DNA of 64,000 nucleotides, taken from Strigamia acuminata. Lineage: Eukaryota > Arthropoda > Chilopoda > Geophilomorpha > Linotaeniidae. Position numbers and translations under genes: made by a program. Of the stretch, positions 34,231 through 46,100 are shown one piece after another. The notes under the pieces were generated by a model. The model was not told the origin of the DNA. It was given only the letters and a program-made list of their open reading frames with translations, and ran no database searches. Positions within the stretch are counted from its first letter, which is position 1. Every line of letters starts with the position of its first letter. The stretch spans positions 3,290,186 through 3,354,185 of the forward strand of contig OX442317.1 of the NCBI GenBank assembly GCA_949358305.1. Direction: 5' to 3'.

Positions 34231-37200
34231 TTGCACCGACTTTTGGCAATTTGTGACAAATTTTCACAGAATTTCGGCAACATTTTACGACACATTTCTG
34301 CCCGGTTGGACACATTTCCACAGGTTTTTTGTAAAACGTTGCTAAAATTCCGTTGAATTTCATCAAAAATTGTGTCAAAAGTCGGTGACGGGCGGAGGGG
34401 CGAGCTCCGGGCGCCCGAGAGAGAGAGAGAAAGAGAGAGAGAGGGGACGGCCGGGGCTCCCGCCAACGGGCGGAGGGGCGAGCCTTGGCGGGTTGGGCGT
34501 GCACTATCTAGGCATGTGGGCGCTCGATTTACCGGCACGTTGGACAAGTTTTGAAAATTTTTTTTTCCTAATTTTTGACAAAATTAGCACCGAATTTTGC
34601 CAATATTTGATAAATTTCCACGGAATTTTATCAATGTTTTACAAAAAACCCCTGGAAATGTGTCCAATCGAGCAGAAATGTCTCGTAAAATATCGCTGAA
34701 ATTTGTCTAAAATTGACAAAAAATCGGTGCAAGTTTTGCTAGATATTTGCCCGGATCAAACTGTGCCCGAAACCGCCCGATCTGACAGTGTGCACGCGGG
34801 CTGGACGTGCCCACTGTCCCCGCATGTGCACTCGCCGGCGCGTTGGACGAGTTTAAGAAGATTTTATCAATTTCTGACAAAACTTGCATCGATTTTTTGT
34901 CAATATTTGATAAATTTCCCCAGAATTTTAGCAATAAAACCTTTGAAAATGTATCCAAAAGAGCAGAAATGTCCTGTAAAATATTGCTGAAAATCTGTTG
35001 AAATTCATCAAATATTGACAAAAATCTGTGACGAGCGGAGGGGCGATCCTTTGGCGGCCGAAAGAGAGAGGGGGGACGGTCGGGGCTCCCGCCGACGGGC
35101 GGAGGGGCGAGCCTTGGCGGCCGAGAGAGAGAGAGAGAGAGGACGGCCGGGGCTCCCGCCGGCGCACTGTCCACGCATGGGCGCGCTCGATTTACTGGCG
35201 CGTTGGACGAATTTTAAATTTTTTGTTTCCTATTTCTGACAAAATTTGCACCGACTTTTGGCAATTTGTGACAAATTTTCACAGAATTTCGGCAACATTT
35301 TACGACACATTTCTGCCCGGTTGGACACATTTCCACAGGTTTTTTGTAAAACGTTGCTAAAATTCCGTTGAATTTCATCAAAAATTGTGTCAAAAGTCGG
35401 TGACGGGCGGAGGGGCGAGCTCCGGGCGCCCGAGAGAGAGAGAGAAAGAGAGAGAGAGGGGACGGCCGGGGCTCCCGCCAACGGGCGGAGGGGCGAGCCT
35501 TGGCGGGTTGGGCGTGCACTATCTAGGCATGTGGGCGCTCGATTTACCGGCACGTTGGACAAGTTTTGAAAATTTTTTTTTCCTAATTTTTGACAAAATT
35601 AGCACCGAATTTTGCCAATATTTGATAAATTTCCACGGAATTTTATCAATGTTTTACAAAAAACCCCTGGAAATGTGTCCAATCGAGCAGAAATGTCTCG
35701 TAAAATATCGCTGAAATTTGTCTAAAATTGACAAAAAATCGGTGCAAGTTTTGCTAGATATTTGCCCGGATCAAACTGTGCCCGAAACCGCCCGATCTGA
35801 CAGTGTGCACGCGGGCTGGACGTGCCCACTGTCCCCGCATGTGCACTCGCCGGCGCGTTGGACGAGTTTAAGAAGATTTTATCAATTTCTGACAAAACTT
35901 GCATCGATTTTTTGTCAATATTTGATAAATTTCCCCAGAATTTTAGCAATAAAACCTTTGAAAATGTATCCAAAAGAGCAGAAATGTCCTGTAAAATATT
36001 GCTGAAAATCTGTTGAAATTCATCAAATATTGACAAAAATCTGTGACGAGCGGAGGGGCGATCCTTTGGCGGCCGAAAGAGAGAGGGGGGACGGTCGGGG
36101 CTCCCGCCGACGGGCGGAGGGGCGAGCCTTGGCGGCCGAGAGAGAGAGAGAGAGAGGACGGCCGGGGCTCCCGCCGGCGCACTGTCCACGCATGGGCGCG
36201 CTCGATTTACTGGCGCGTTGGACGAATTTTAAATTTTTTGTTTCCTATTTCTGACAAAATTTGCACCGACTTTTGGCAATTTGTGACAAATTTTCACAGA
36301 ATTTCGGCAACATTTTACGACACATTTCTGCCCGGTTGGACACATTTCCACAGGTTTTTTGTAAAACGTTGCTAAAATTCCGTTGAATTTCATCAAAAAT
36401 TGTGTCAAAAGTCGGTGACGGGCGGAGGGGCGAGCTCCGGGCGCCCGAGAGAGAGAGAGAAAGAGAGAGAGAGGGGACGGCCGGGGCTCCCGCCAACGGG
36501 CGGAGGGGCGAGCCTTGGCGGGTTGGGCGTGCACTATCTAGGCATGTGGGCGCTCGATTTACCGGCACGTTGGACAAGTTTTGAAAATTTTTTTTTCCTA
36601 ATTTTTGACAAAATTAGCACCGAATTTTGCCAATATTTGATAAATTTCCACGGAATTTTATCAATGTTTTACAAAAAACCCCTGGAAATGTGTCCAATCG
36701 AGCAGAAATGTCTCGTAAAATATCGCTGAAATTTGTCTAAAATTGACAAAAAATCGGTGCAAGTTTTGCTAGATATTTGCCCGGATCAAACTGTGCCCGA
36801 AACCGCCCGATCTGACAGTGTGCACGCGGGCTGGACGTGCCCACTGTCCCCGCATGTGCACTCGCCGGCGCGTTGGACGAGTTTAAGAAGATTTTATCAG
36901 TTTCTGACAAAACTTGCATCGATTTTTTGTCAATTTTTGATAAATTTCCCCAGAATTTTAGCAATAAAACCTTTGAAAATGTATCCAAAAGAGCAGAAAT
37001 GTCCTGTAAAATATTGCTGAAAATCTGTTGAAATTCATCAAATATTGACAAAAATCTGTGACGAGCGGAGGGGCGATCCTTTGGCGGCCGAAAGAGAGAG
37101 GGGGGACGGTCGGGGCTCCCGCCGACGGGCGGAGGGGCGAGCCTTGGCGGCCGAGAGAGAGAGAGAGAGAGGACGGCCGGGGCTCCCGCCGGCGCACTGT

Positions 37201-37275
37201 CCACGCATGGGCGCGCTCGATTTACTGGCGCGTTGGACGAATTTTAAATTTTTTGTTTCCTATTTCTGACAAAAT
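34231..37275. repeat. Three exact-length 1015-bp tandem repeats
   Basis: Units begin with the same TTGCACCGACTTTTGGCAAT at 34231, 35246 and 36261. The third ends at 37275, where the variant TTGCACAGACTTTTGTCAAT follows. In unit A those two variants lie once each, 1016 bp apart (17701 and 18717), so the tandem is explained by unequal exchange between two hairpin modules. Internal differences are small (for example CAATATTTGATA against CAATTTTTGATA). Confidence 0.93.
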
Positions 37276-37577
37276 TTGCACAGACTTTTGTCAATTTTTG
37301 ACAAATTTTCACGGAATTTCAGCAATGGGACGGACTTATGTAAAACATCGCTTAAAATCTGGAAATCTGTCAAATCTTCTTTAAATTTATGCAAGATATT
37401 GGGAAATTTTGGTTTAACTCGTCCAACGGGCCGGTAAATCGAGCGCCCACACGCGCCCACATGCACGTCCAACCCGCATGGGCACTGTCACATCGGACGT
37501 TTGTTGCGTGCAAAACTTGCACCGACTTTTGGCCATTTTTGGTTAAACTTCCGCACAATTTCTGCCCGATTGGACAC

Positions 37578-38640
37578 TGAGGTTCGGTTTCCGACCGGGT
37601 CGTTTCTTGTCCGACCCGCGGCGCGTCGCGGCGCGGCCGGAGGACGGCCCTCGTCCCCAAAAACCACACTCCGAGTCACGGGTCGCACGGCCAACAGGCC
37701 GTGACGGGCCGTAGCGGGTCGAAAACGGGCCGTTAACGGCCCGTTGACGGCCCGTTAGCGGCCCGCATGAGGTCGCACGGGCCGTCGGCGAGCCGAAGTC
37801 CGGGAACGAAGGCCGTTACGGGACCGTGACGGGACCGTCGGCGGCCCGTTAACGGCCCGTGCGAGCCGTTACGGGATCGTGACGGGACCGTCGGCGGCCC
37901 GTTAACGGCCCGTGCGAGCCGTTACGGAATCGTGACGGGACCGTCGGCGGCCCGTTAACGGCCCGTGCGGGCCGTTACGGGATCGTGACGGGACCGTCGG
38001 CGGCCCGTTAACGGCCCGTGCGACCCCATGCGGGCCGTTGACGGGCCGTTAACGGGCCGTTAACGGGCCGTTAACGGGCCGTGACGGTGTAAATCGAAAA
38101 AATCAACAACCGACAACACGTACATGAAAACGCGTACAACATTCATAGACATTAATCTCGAATCCTGTTTTTGGTTTTACGCCGTTAACGGCCCGCATGA
38201 GGTCGTACGGGCCGTTACGGGGTCGTGACGGGACCGTCGGCGGCCCGTTAACGGCCCGTGCGGGCCGTTACGGGATAGTTACGGAACCGTCGGCGGCCCG
38301 TTAACGGCCCGTGCGAGCCGTTACGGGATCGTGACGGGACCGTCGGCGGCCCGTTAACGGCCCGTGCGAGCCGTTACGGGATTGTGACGGGACCGTCGGC
38401 GGCCCGTTAACGGCCCGTGCGGGCCGTTTTCGACCCGTTGCGGCCGTTTTCGACCCGTTGCGGCCGTTTTCGACCCGTTGCGGCCCGTTTTCGACCCGTT
38501 ACGGTCCTTGGCCGTAACGGGCCGAAAACGGGAAAACTGAAAAAGTCGAGTGCGAGACCACGTGACCCGGAGTGTGGTTTTTGGGGACGAGGGCCGTCCT
38601 CCGACCGCGCCGTGACGCGCCGCGGGTCGGTCACCAACTT
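37578..38640. repeat. Foldback with small array, unit B cycle 2
   Basis: Repeats 32849-33940 in a shortened form: after the core near 38093 a run of GTTAAC repeats is missing. Followed at 38641 by the same module junction as in cycle 1 (offset 4696). Confidence 0.8.
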
Positions 38641-38926
38641 TTGTCAATTTTTGACAGATTTTCACGGAATTTCAGCGACATTTTACGAGACGTTTCTGCC
38701 CGATGGGACGGACTTCTGTAAAACATTGCTTAAAATCCATGGAAATTTATCACATATTGACAAAATTCGGTGCAAGTTTTGTCAGAAATTAGGAAAAAAC
38801 TTTTTTCAAAACTCGTCCAACGCGCCGGTAAATTGAGCGCCCACGTGCGTCGACAGTGGGCGCTTCAAAACCGCGTGGACACTGTCAGATCTCGGCACAG
38901 TTTGATGCGCCCAAATCTAGCAATAC

Positions 38927-40956
38927 TTGCACCGACTTTTGGCAATTTGTGACAAATTTTCACAGAATTTCGGCAACATTTTACGACACATTTCTGCCCG
39001 GTTGGACACATTTCCACAGGTTTTTTGTAAAACGTTGCTAAAATTCCGTTGAATTTCATCAAAAATTGTGTCAAAAGTCGGTGACGGGCGGAGGGGCGAG
39101 CTCCGGGCGCCCGAGAGAGAGAGAGAAAGAGAGAGAGAGGGGACGGCCGGGGCTCCCGCCAACGGGCGGAGGGGCGAGCCTTGGCGGGTTGGGCGTGCAC
39201 TATCTAGGCATGTGGGCGCTCGATTTACCGGCACGTTGGACAAGTTTTGAAAATTTTTTTTTCCTAATTTTTGACAAAATTAGCACCGAATTTTGCCAAT
39301 ATTTGATAAATTTCCACGGAATTTTATCAATGTTTTACAAAAAACCCCTGGAAATGTGTCCAATCGAGCAGAAATGTCTCGTAAAATATCGCTGAAATTT
39401 GTCTAAAATTGACAAAAAATCGGTGCAAGTTTTGCTAGATATTTGCCCGGATCAAACTGTGCCCGAAACCGCCCGATCTGACAGTGTGCACGCGGGCTGG
39501 ACGTGCCCACTGTCCCCGCATGTGCACTCGCCGGCGCGTTGGACGAGTTTAAGAAGATTTTATCAATTTCTGACAAAACTTGCATCGATTTTTTGTCAAT
39601 ATTTGATAAATTTCCCCAGAATTTTAGCAATAAAACCTTTGAAAATGTATCCAAAAGAGCAGAAATGTCCTGTAAAATATTGCTGAAAATCTGTTGAAAT
39701 TCATCAAATATTGACAAAAATCTGTGACGAGCGGAGGGGCGATCCTTTGGCGGCCGAAAGAGAGAGGGGGGACGGTCGGGGCTCCCGCCGACGGGCGGAG
39801 GGGCGAGCCTTGGCGGCCGAGAGAGAGAGAGAGAGAGGACGGCCGGGGCTCCCGCCGGCGCACTGTCCACGCATGGGCGCGCTCGATTTACTGGCGCGTT
39901 GGACGAATTTTAAATTTTTTGTTTCCTATTTCTGACAAAATTTGCACCGACTTTTGGCAATTTGTGACAAATTTTCACAGAATTTCGGCAACATTTTACG
40001 ACACATTTCTGCCCGGTTGGACACATTTCCACAGGTTTTTTGTAAAACGTTGCTAAAATTCCGTTGAATTTCATCAAAAATTGTGTCAAAAGTCGGTGAC
40101 GGGCGGAGGGGCGAGCTCCGGGCGCCCGAGAGAGAGAGAGAAAGAGAGAGAGAGGGGACGGCCGGGGCTCCCGCCAACGGGCGGAGGGGCGAGCCTTGGC
40201 GGGTTGGGCGTGCACTATCTAGGCATGTGGGCGCTCGATTTACCGGCACGTTGGACAAGTTTTGAAAATTTTTTTTTCCTAATTTTTGACAAAATTAGCA
40301 CCGAATTTTGCCAATATTTGATAAATTTCCACGGAATTTTATCAATGTTTTACAAAAAACCCCTGGAAATGTGTCCAATCGAGCAGAAATGTCTCGTAAA
40401 ATATCGCTGAAATTTGTCTAAAATTGACAAAAAATCGGTGCAAGTTTTGCTAGATATTTGCCCGGATCAAACTGTGCCCGAAACCGCCCGATCTGACAGT
40501 GTGCACGCGGGCTGGACGTGCCCACTGTCCCCGCATGTGCACTCGCCGGCGCGTTGGACGAGTTTAAGAAGATTTTATCAGTTTCTGACAAAACTTGCAT
40601 CGATTTTTTGTCAATTTTTGATAAATTTCCCCAGAATTTTAGCAATAAAACCTTTGAAAATGTATCCAAAAGAGCAGAAATGTCCTGTAAAATATTGCTG
40701 AAAATCTGTTGAAATTCATCAAATATTGACAAAAATCTGTGACGAGCGGAGGGGCGATCCTTTGGCGGCCGAAAGAGAGAGGGGGGACGGTCGGGGCTCC
40801 CGCCGACGGGCGGAGGGGCGAGCCTTGGCGGCCGAGAGAGAGAGAGAGAGAGGACGGCCGGGGCTCCCGCCGGCGCACTGTCCACGCATGGGCGCGCTCG
40901 ATTTACTGGCGCGTTGGACGAATTTTAAATTTTTTGTTTCCTATTTCTGACAAAAT
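38927..40956. repeat. Two 1015-bp tandem repeats, second block
   Basis: Unit starts at 38927 and 39942; the closing variant is at 40957. It is the same unit as at 34231-37275 with one copy fewer, so cycle 2 (3681 bp) is shorter than cycle 1 (4696 bp) by exactly 1015 bp. Confidence 0.93.
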
Positions 40957-41257
40957 TTGCACAGACTTTTGTCAATTTTTGACAAATTTTCACGGAATTT
41001 CAGCAATGGGACGGACTTATGTAAAACATCGCTTAAAATCTGGAAATCTGTCAAATCTTCTTTAAATTTATGCAAGATATTGGGAAATTTTGGTTTAACT
41101 CGTCCAACGGGCCGGTAAATCGAGCGCCCACACGCGCCCACATGCACGTCCAACCCGCATGGGCACTGTCACATCGGACGTTTGTTGCGTGCAAAACTTG
41201 CACCGACTTTTGGCCATTTTTGGTTAAACTTCCGCACAATTTCTGCCCGATTGGACA

Positions 41258-43128
41258 CTGAGGTTCGGTTTCCGACCGGGTCGTTTCTTGTCCGACCCGC
41301 GGCGCGTCGCGGCGCGGCCGGAGGACGGCCCTCGTCCCCAAAAACCACACTCCGAGTCACGGGTCGCACGGCCAACAGGCCGTGACGGGCCGTAGCGGGT
41401 CGAAAACGGGCCGTTAACGGCCCGTTGACGGCCCGTTAGCGGCCCGCATGAGGTCGCACGGGCCGTCGGCGAGCCGAAGTCCGGGAACGAAGGCCGTTAC
41501 GGGACCGTGACGGGACCGTCGGCGGCCCGTTAACGGCCCGTGCGAGCCGTTACGGGATCGTGACGGGACCGTCGGCGGCCCGTTAACGGCCCGTGCGAGC
41601 CGTTACGGAATCGTGACGGGACCGTCGGCGGCCCGTTAACGGCCCGTGCGGGCCGTTACGGGATCGTGACGGGACCGTCGGCGGCCCGTTAACGGCCCGT
41701 GCGACCCCATGCGGGCCGTTGACGGGCCGTTAACGGGCCGTTAACGGGCCGTTAACGGGCCGTGACGGTGTAAATCGAAAAAATCAACAACCGACAACAC
41801 GTACATGAAAACGCGTACAACATTCATAGACATTAATCTCGAATCCTGTTTTTGGTTTTACGCCGTTAACGGCCCGCATGAGGTCGTACGGGCCGTTACG
41901 GGGTCGTGACGGGACCGTCGGCGGCCCGTTAACGGCCCGTGCGGGCCGTTACGGGATAGTTACGGAACCGTCGGCGGCCCGTTAACGGCCCGTGCGAGCC
42001 GTTACGGGATTGTGACGGGACCGTCGGCGGCCCGTTAACGGCCCGTGCGAGCCGTTACGGGATTGTGACGGGACCGTCGGCGGCCCGTTAACGGCCCGTG
42101 CGGGCCGTTTTCGACCCGTTGCGGCCGTTTTCGACCCGTTGCGGCCCGTTTTCGACCCGTTACGGTCCTTGGCCGTAACGGGCCGAAAACGGGAAAACTG
42201 AAAAAGTCGAGTGCGAGACCACGTGACCCGGAGTGTGGTTTTTGGGGACGAGGGCCGTCCTCCGACCGCGCCGTGACGCGCCCCGGGTCGGATCAAGAGG
42301 CGACCCGGTCGGAAACCGAACCTCGGGGTTCCTCGAGGCGTGGTTTTTTGGGGACGGGGGGAGGGGGGGATCGGGTCGCGTGCTCCAACCGCGCCGCAAC
42401 GCGATGTGGGTCGGTCACCAACTTTTGTCAATTTTTGACAAATTTCCACGGAATTTCAGCAACATTTTACGAGACGTTTCTGCCCGACTAGACACGTTTC
42501 CGCAGGTTTTAGCAAAACAACGTTAAATTCTGTGGAAATTTATCAAATGTTGACAAAATTCTGTGCAAGTTTTGTCAGATACTTACTTACTTACGATATA
42601 AACTCGAACGTCGTCCATCGACACTCTCAACATTCCACCGGACATTTTCCGGAAGAGTTTGTCCCGATCGGGACCACGCCTCGACGAAGCCCGGGACCCG
42701 GTTTCCGACCGGGTCGTTTTTGGCCCAAGTCACGGCGCGTCGCGGCGCTTTCGGAGCACGCAACCCGATCCCCCCCTCCCCCCGTTCTCAAAAACCACGC
42801 CTCGATGAAGCCCGGGACCCGGTTTCCGACCGGGTCGTTTTTGGCCCAAGTCACGGCGCGTCGCGGCGCGTTCGGAGCACATGAACCGATCCCCCCTCCC
42901 TCCCGTCACAAAAACCACGTTTTAGCGAAACCCTTGACCGGTCACAAAACCCACCGAACACCGAAAAGCAACGAACAAAACGCGCTCGGTCGCACGAACT
43001 ACTCGGCCAAAACAACATCCGCAAATTCCGCATCACAGTCGCGATCAACGAAACAACGTATAGGCCGCCGTAATGTTAAAAAGCGGGACCCTTTCGCCCC
43101 CGACAAAATCCGCACACATACCCCAAGG
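41258..43128. repeat. Last foldback and right outer segment of unit B
   Basis: Left arm, small array with core near 41771, double-box right arm to about 42424, hairpin module, outer inverted repeat 42594-42660, 121-bp tandem boxes, and the end at 43128. From about 41982 it matches 19775-20921 at offset 22207. Confidence 0.85.
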
Positions 43129-43132
43129 ATAA

Positions 43133-46100
43133 ACTCTTCGAGCGGTCGGAAAACTTCCAAGGCCTGCCAGGAAGCGGGGCAACAAAGCCAGGCCAAAAGT
43201 AAACACCAATTGCCCCGACTTACCCGAAAACTGTGCAGAAACACGAGAAAGTACAACACAATCACCAGCGCCAACATTGACAAGTGCAAGCGCTACTCAT
43301 AAAACTTTATTTCAAAACAATTCATCAATCGCTCCCCAGGAGCTTAAACTTCAAGAGAAATCAACTTCTGTTATTCCAAAATCACCCATCATCACACTGC
43401 AACCGGAAAAACCCAAGTTGACAATTCTTCAACCTGAAAATAAGGACAAAATGGTAAGTAAGATCATCACTAATGAATTTATTAATACTATTTCCAGAGT
43501 TAGCACCGCGACTTTGCCTCCGCATGGCTCGATCAACCAAGTGGACGCGAAATTTGTGATGTTATCACCCGCGGAGTTATTTAAAACGCAGGAACCCATA
43601 ATTGAAATTACTAAACGCGATAGATTTAAGGCAGATGCACCATGTGTAAGAATTGCGTGGTCGGACGTCTCTTTCATCGCGATTTTCGATTCTGGAGCAC
43701 AAACCTGCATAATGTCGGACAAACTCTTTAATCAATTAAAAGATAAAATGGAACTGCAAATGATGCCGTTAAATGAATTTGTCAGAACTGCAACGAACGA
43801 CACTGTCAAAGTGACAGGCTCTGTACAACTTGCAGTTAGAGGACCCCGCGCAATTATTAAATTTGTCTGTCTTGTTGTTCCCGAAACATCTCAAGATCTG
43901 CTTTTGGGACGCGACTTTTGCCGTGCAGTAGGCCTCTGCACGTTGCATGGTCGGCAAGAATGGTATTTAGAGGGATCTGAAGAACGACGTAAGTTTTTGA
44001 CAATTGACGAGGCATCACGATCAGAACCAGTTTTATTGCTACCAATTGATAGAAAATATAGCAATGAACCCAAATTAGCGATATTACCTGCCCCTACATC
44101 TAAAATCAATTGTGTTCTGCTTGACCATCGCCCACTCGCACGAGAAGTGTTTGAATATCCAAACGATGATGCACAATTTCGTGTTAAAAAGATCAAACAT
44201 CGCGATTCTAATGAGTGGTCAAATATTTGGTCGCCTAAACGGCAAGAAAGATCAACTTCTTTTTCGCGTAGAGTTTCTAGTTTTCAGATAAAACCATCAT
44301 TCAGCCAAGTTCAACGTTGGAAACGACAATCCAAACGTATTGCTAAAGTTAAACCAATTGTTCAACAATTGAATCAACAAGCATCGCGACTTTTGAAAGA
44401 AGATATTCTCAAAGAAGCTGAAAAGCAGAAGATTAAGGATGAAGGTGACAGTATCGAACATATTAATCAATGTAATTTTTTATCTTATCAGCCAAATGAA
44501 GACCCAACATGTCTGGATTGGATCTATCATCAGCTCTGGAATCAACTGACGGTTCCACAAATCCAACTTCTCATCAAAACTTTACAACCAGTTGCGAATG
44601 TTTTTCGAGAGGAAGTCGGACTCTGCAACAATACCGAGTTCGAGGTCAACTTGAAGCCAGGATTTCGACCCGTCCATGTTCCAGTGCGGCCAGTGAATCC
44701 AGCCAAGAAACTAATAATTGATAAGTACATTGATCAAAAATTAAAACAGGGGATAATTAGGCGTTCAATGAGTGATTGTGCAGTTGCGCCGGTCGTAGTG
44801 CCCAAAAAAACGGGCGATTGGCGAACTGCAATGGATTTTCGCCCAATTAACGCTCAAACGGTCCCTGACGTATATCCATTACCTGACATTGGCAACATTT
44901 TCGCGTACCTTGGTGGAGCCCATTGGTTTTCAATAATTGATGGTCGCGAAGCTTTTCATCAACTCGGAGTCAGAAAAGGCGATGAAAGATATTTGGCATT
45001 TATAACTCACCGTGGACTCTTTGAGTACGTGAGAATGCCCTTTGGGCCCATTAATGGACCGGCAACGTTACAACGCGCGATGAACAAGACTCTCGCGAAA
45101 CACCTGTATAAGTTTGTGTTTGTATATTTGGATGATGTGATCGTTTTCAGCAAGACATATGAAGAACATGTTGAACATTTAAAAATTGTGCTTGGTGAAT
45201 TATACGATGCAGGATTTACAATGAATGCAGACAAAACAGAACTGTGTCGTCGGCGCTTGGAGGTTCTGGGCCATATCGTCGAGGCGGGCCAAATTACTCC
45301 AAATCCAAAAAAGGTGACTGCAATCCAAAGTTATCCTGCACCAACCAACTTACGCGAACTGCAGAGATTTAAGGGAATGGTGGGCTACTACCAAACTTTT
45401 ATTCCAAATTTTGCAAAAATTTGTGAAGTTTTCCGCCCTCTTCTTAAAAAGGATTGCACTTGGGTTTGGACTGACGCTCACCAACATGCGTTTGAACATT
45501 TAAAACAATTTGTTGCAGAACCAACTTTAAAACGTAATTTCCCAAATTGGAAAAAACCATTCATCCTGCAGACTGACGCAAGTTATTCAGGTCTTGGGGC
45601 TGCTTTAATGCAAATTGATAATGAAGGAAATCGTTATCCAGTCGCATTTGCATCGCGAGCATTAAATAGCGCCGAAAAAAATTATCCAGTGACTGAAATT
45701 GAGTGTCTTGCGGCTGTCTGGGCGGTTAAAAGATTTAGACCCTACCTTGAAATGATGGACTTCTATTTGGAAAGTGACCACATGTCATTGAAATGGCTTT
45801 TTCAACAGCGCGAACCACGAGGTAGACTGGCAAGATGGGTTTTATCCCTAAGTGAATATCGTTTTACATTCATCTACATTTCTGGATGTAAAAATCGTGT
45901 CGCAGATGCACTAAGCCGCGCACCTGTCGATCCTGCAGAAGAAGAGGAGGAAGATGATAGTCCTCTTGTAGATGAAGCATGCTATCTTGCATTTTTTGAC
46001 GACATTTCAGATTGGCCAGAGTTAAGAGTAATCGAAGACCTAATTGATGAACCCCAATTCGCGTACTGTAAGTCAAAAAATAATTTTCGTAATAATAGAA

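Larger units (their letters stand above)
20983..43128. repeat. Large repeat unit B, expanded, without copia
   Basis: Same order of blocks as unit A and the same orientation. 20983-25675 equals 1250-5942; one base difference was noticed (24487). The block from about 28401 to 33690 equals about 14571-19860. Unit B then adds two further foldback-plus-module cycles before ending with the same outer segment. Its satellite array is 885 bp longer than that of unit A. Confidence 0.92.

Noticed and set aside
15833-42424. Dozens of 60-155 codon open frames in both strands of the repeats
   Set aside because: They repeat exactly with the modules, overlap on all frames and read as translated GA, GTTAAC or hairpin repeats. 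No domain or plausible start context.
1250-43128. Helitron or classical TIR transposon as the identity of the large unit
   Set aside because: No TC...CTRR ends, no terminal inverted repeats at the exact borders, no Rep/helicase or transposase, and no visible target duplication.
43277-43279. TTG as the start of the gypsy Pol
   Set aside because: TTG is not a likely eukaryotic start; the frame is open from 43133 and the first ATG is at 43451.
43454-43497. Possible 44-bp intron (GTAAGT ... TTCCAG) near the pol start
   Set aside because: Splicing would lead straight to a stop in the pol phase, while the unspliced frame is open.
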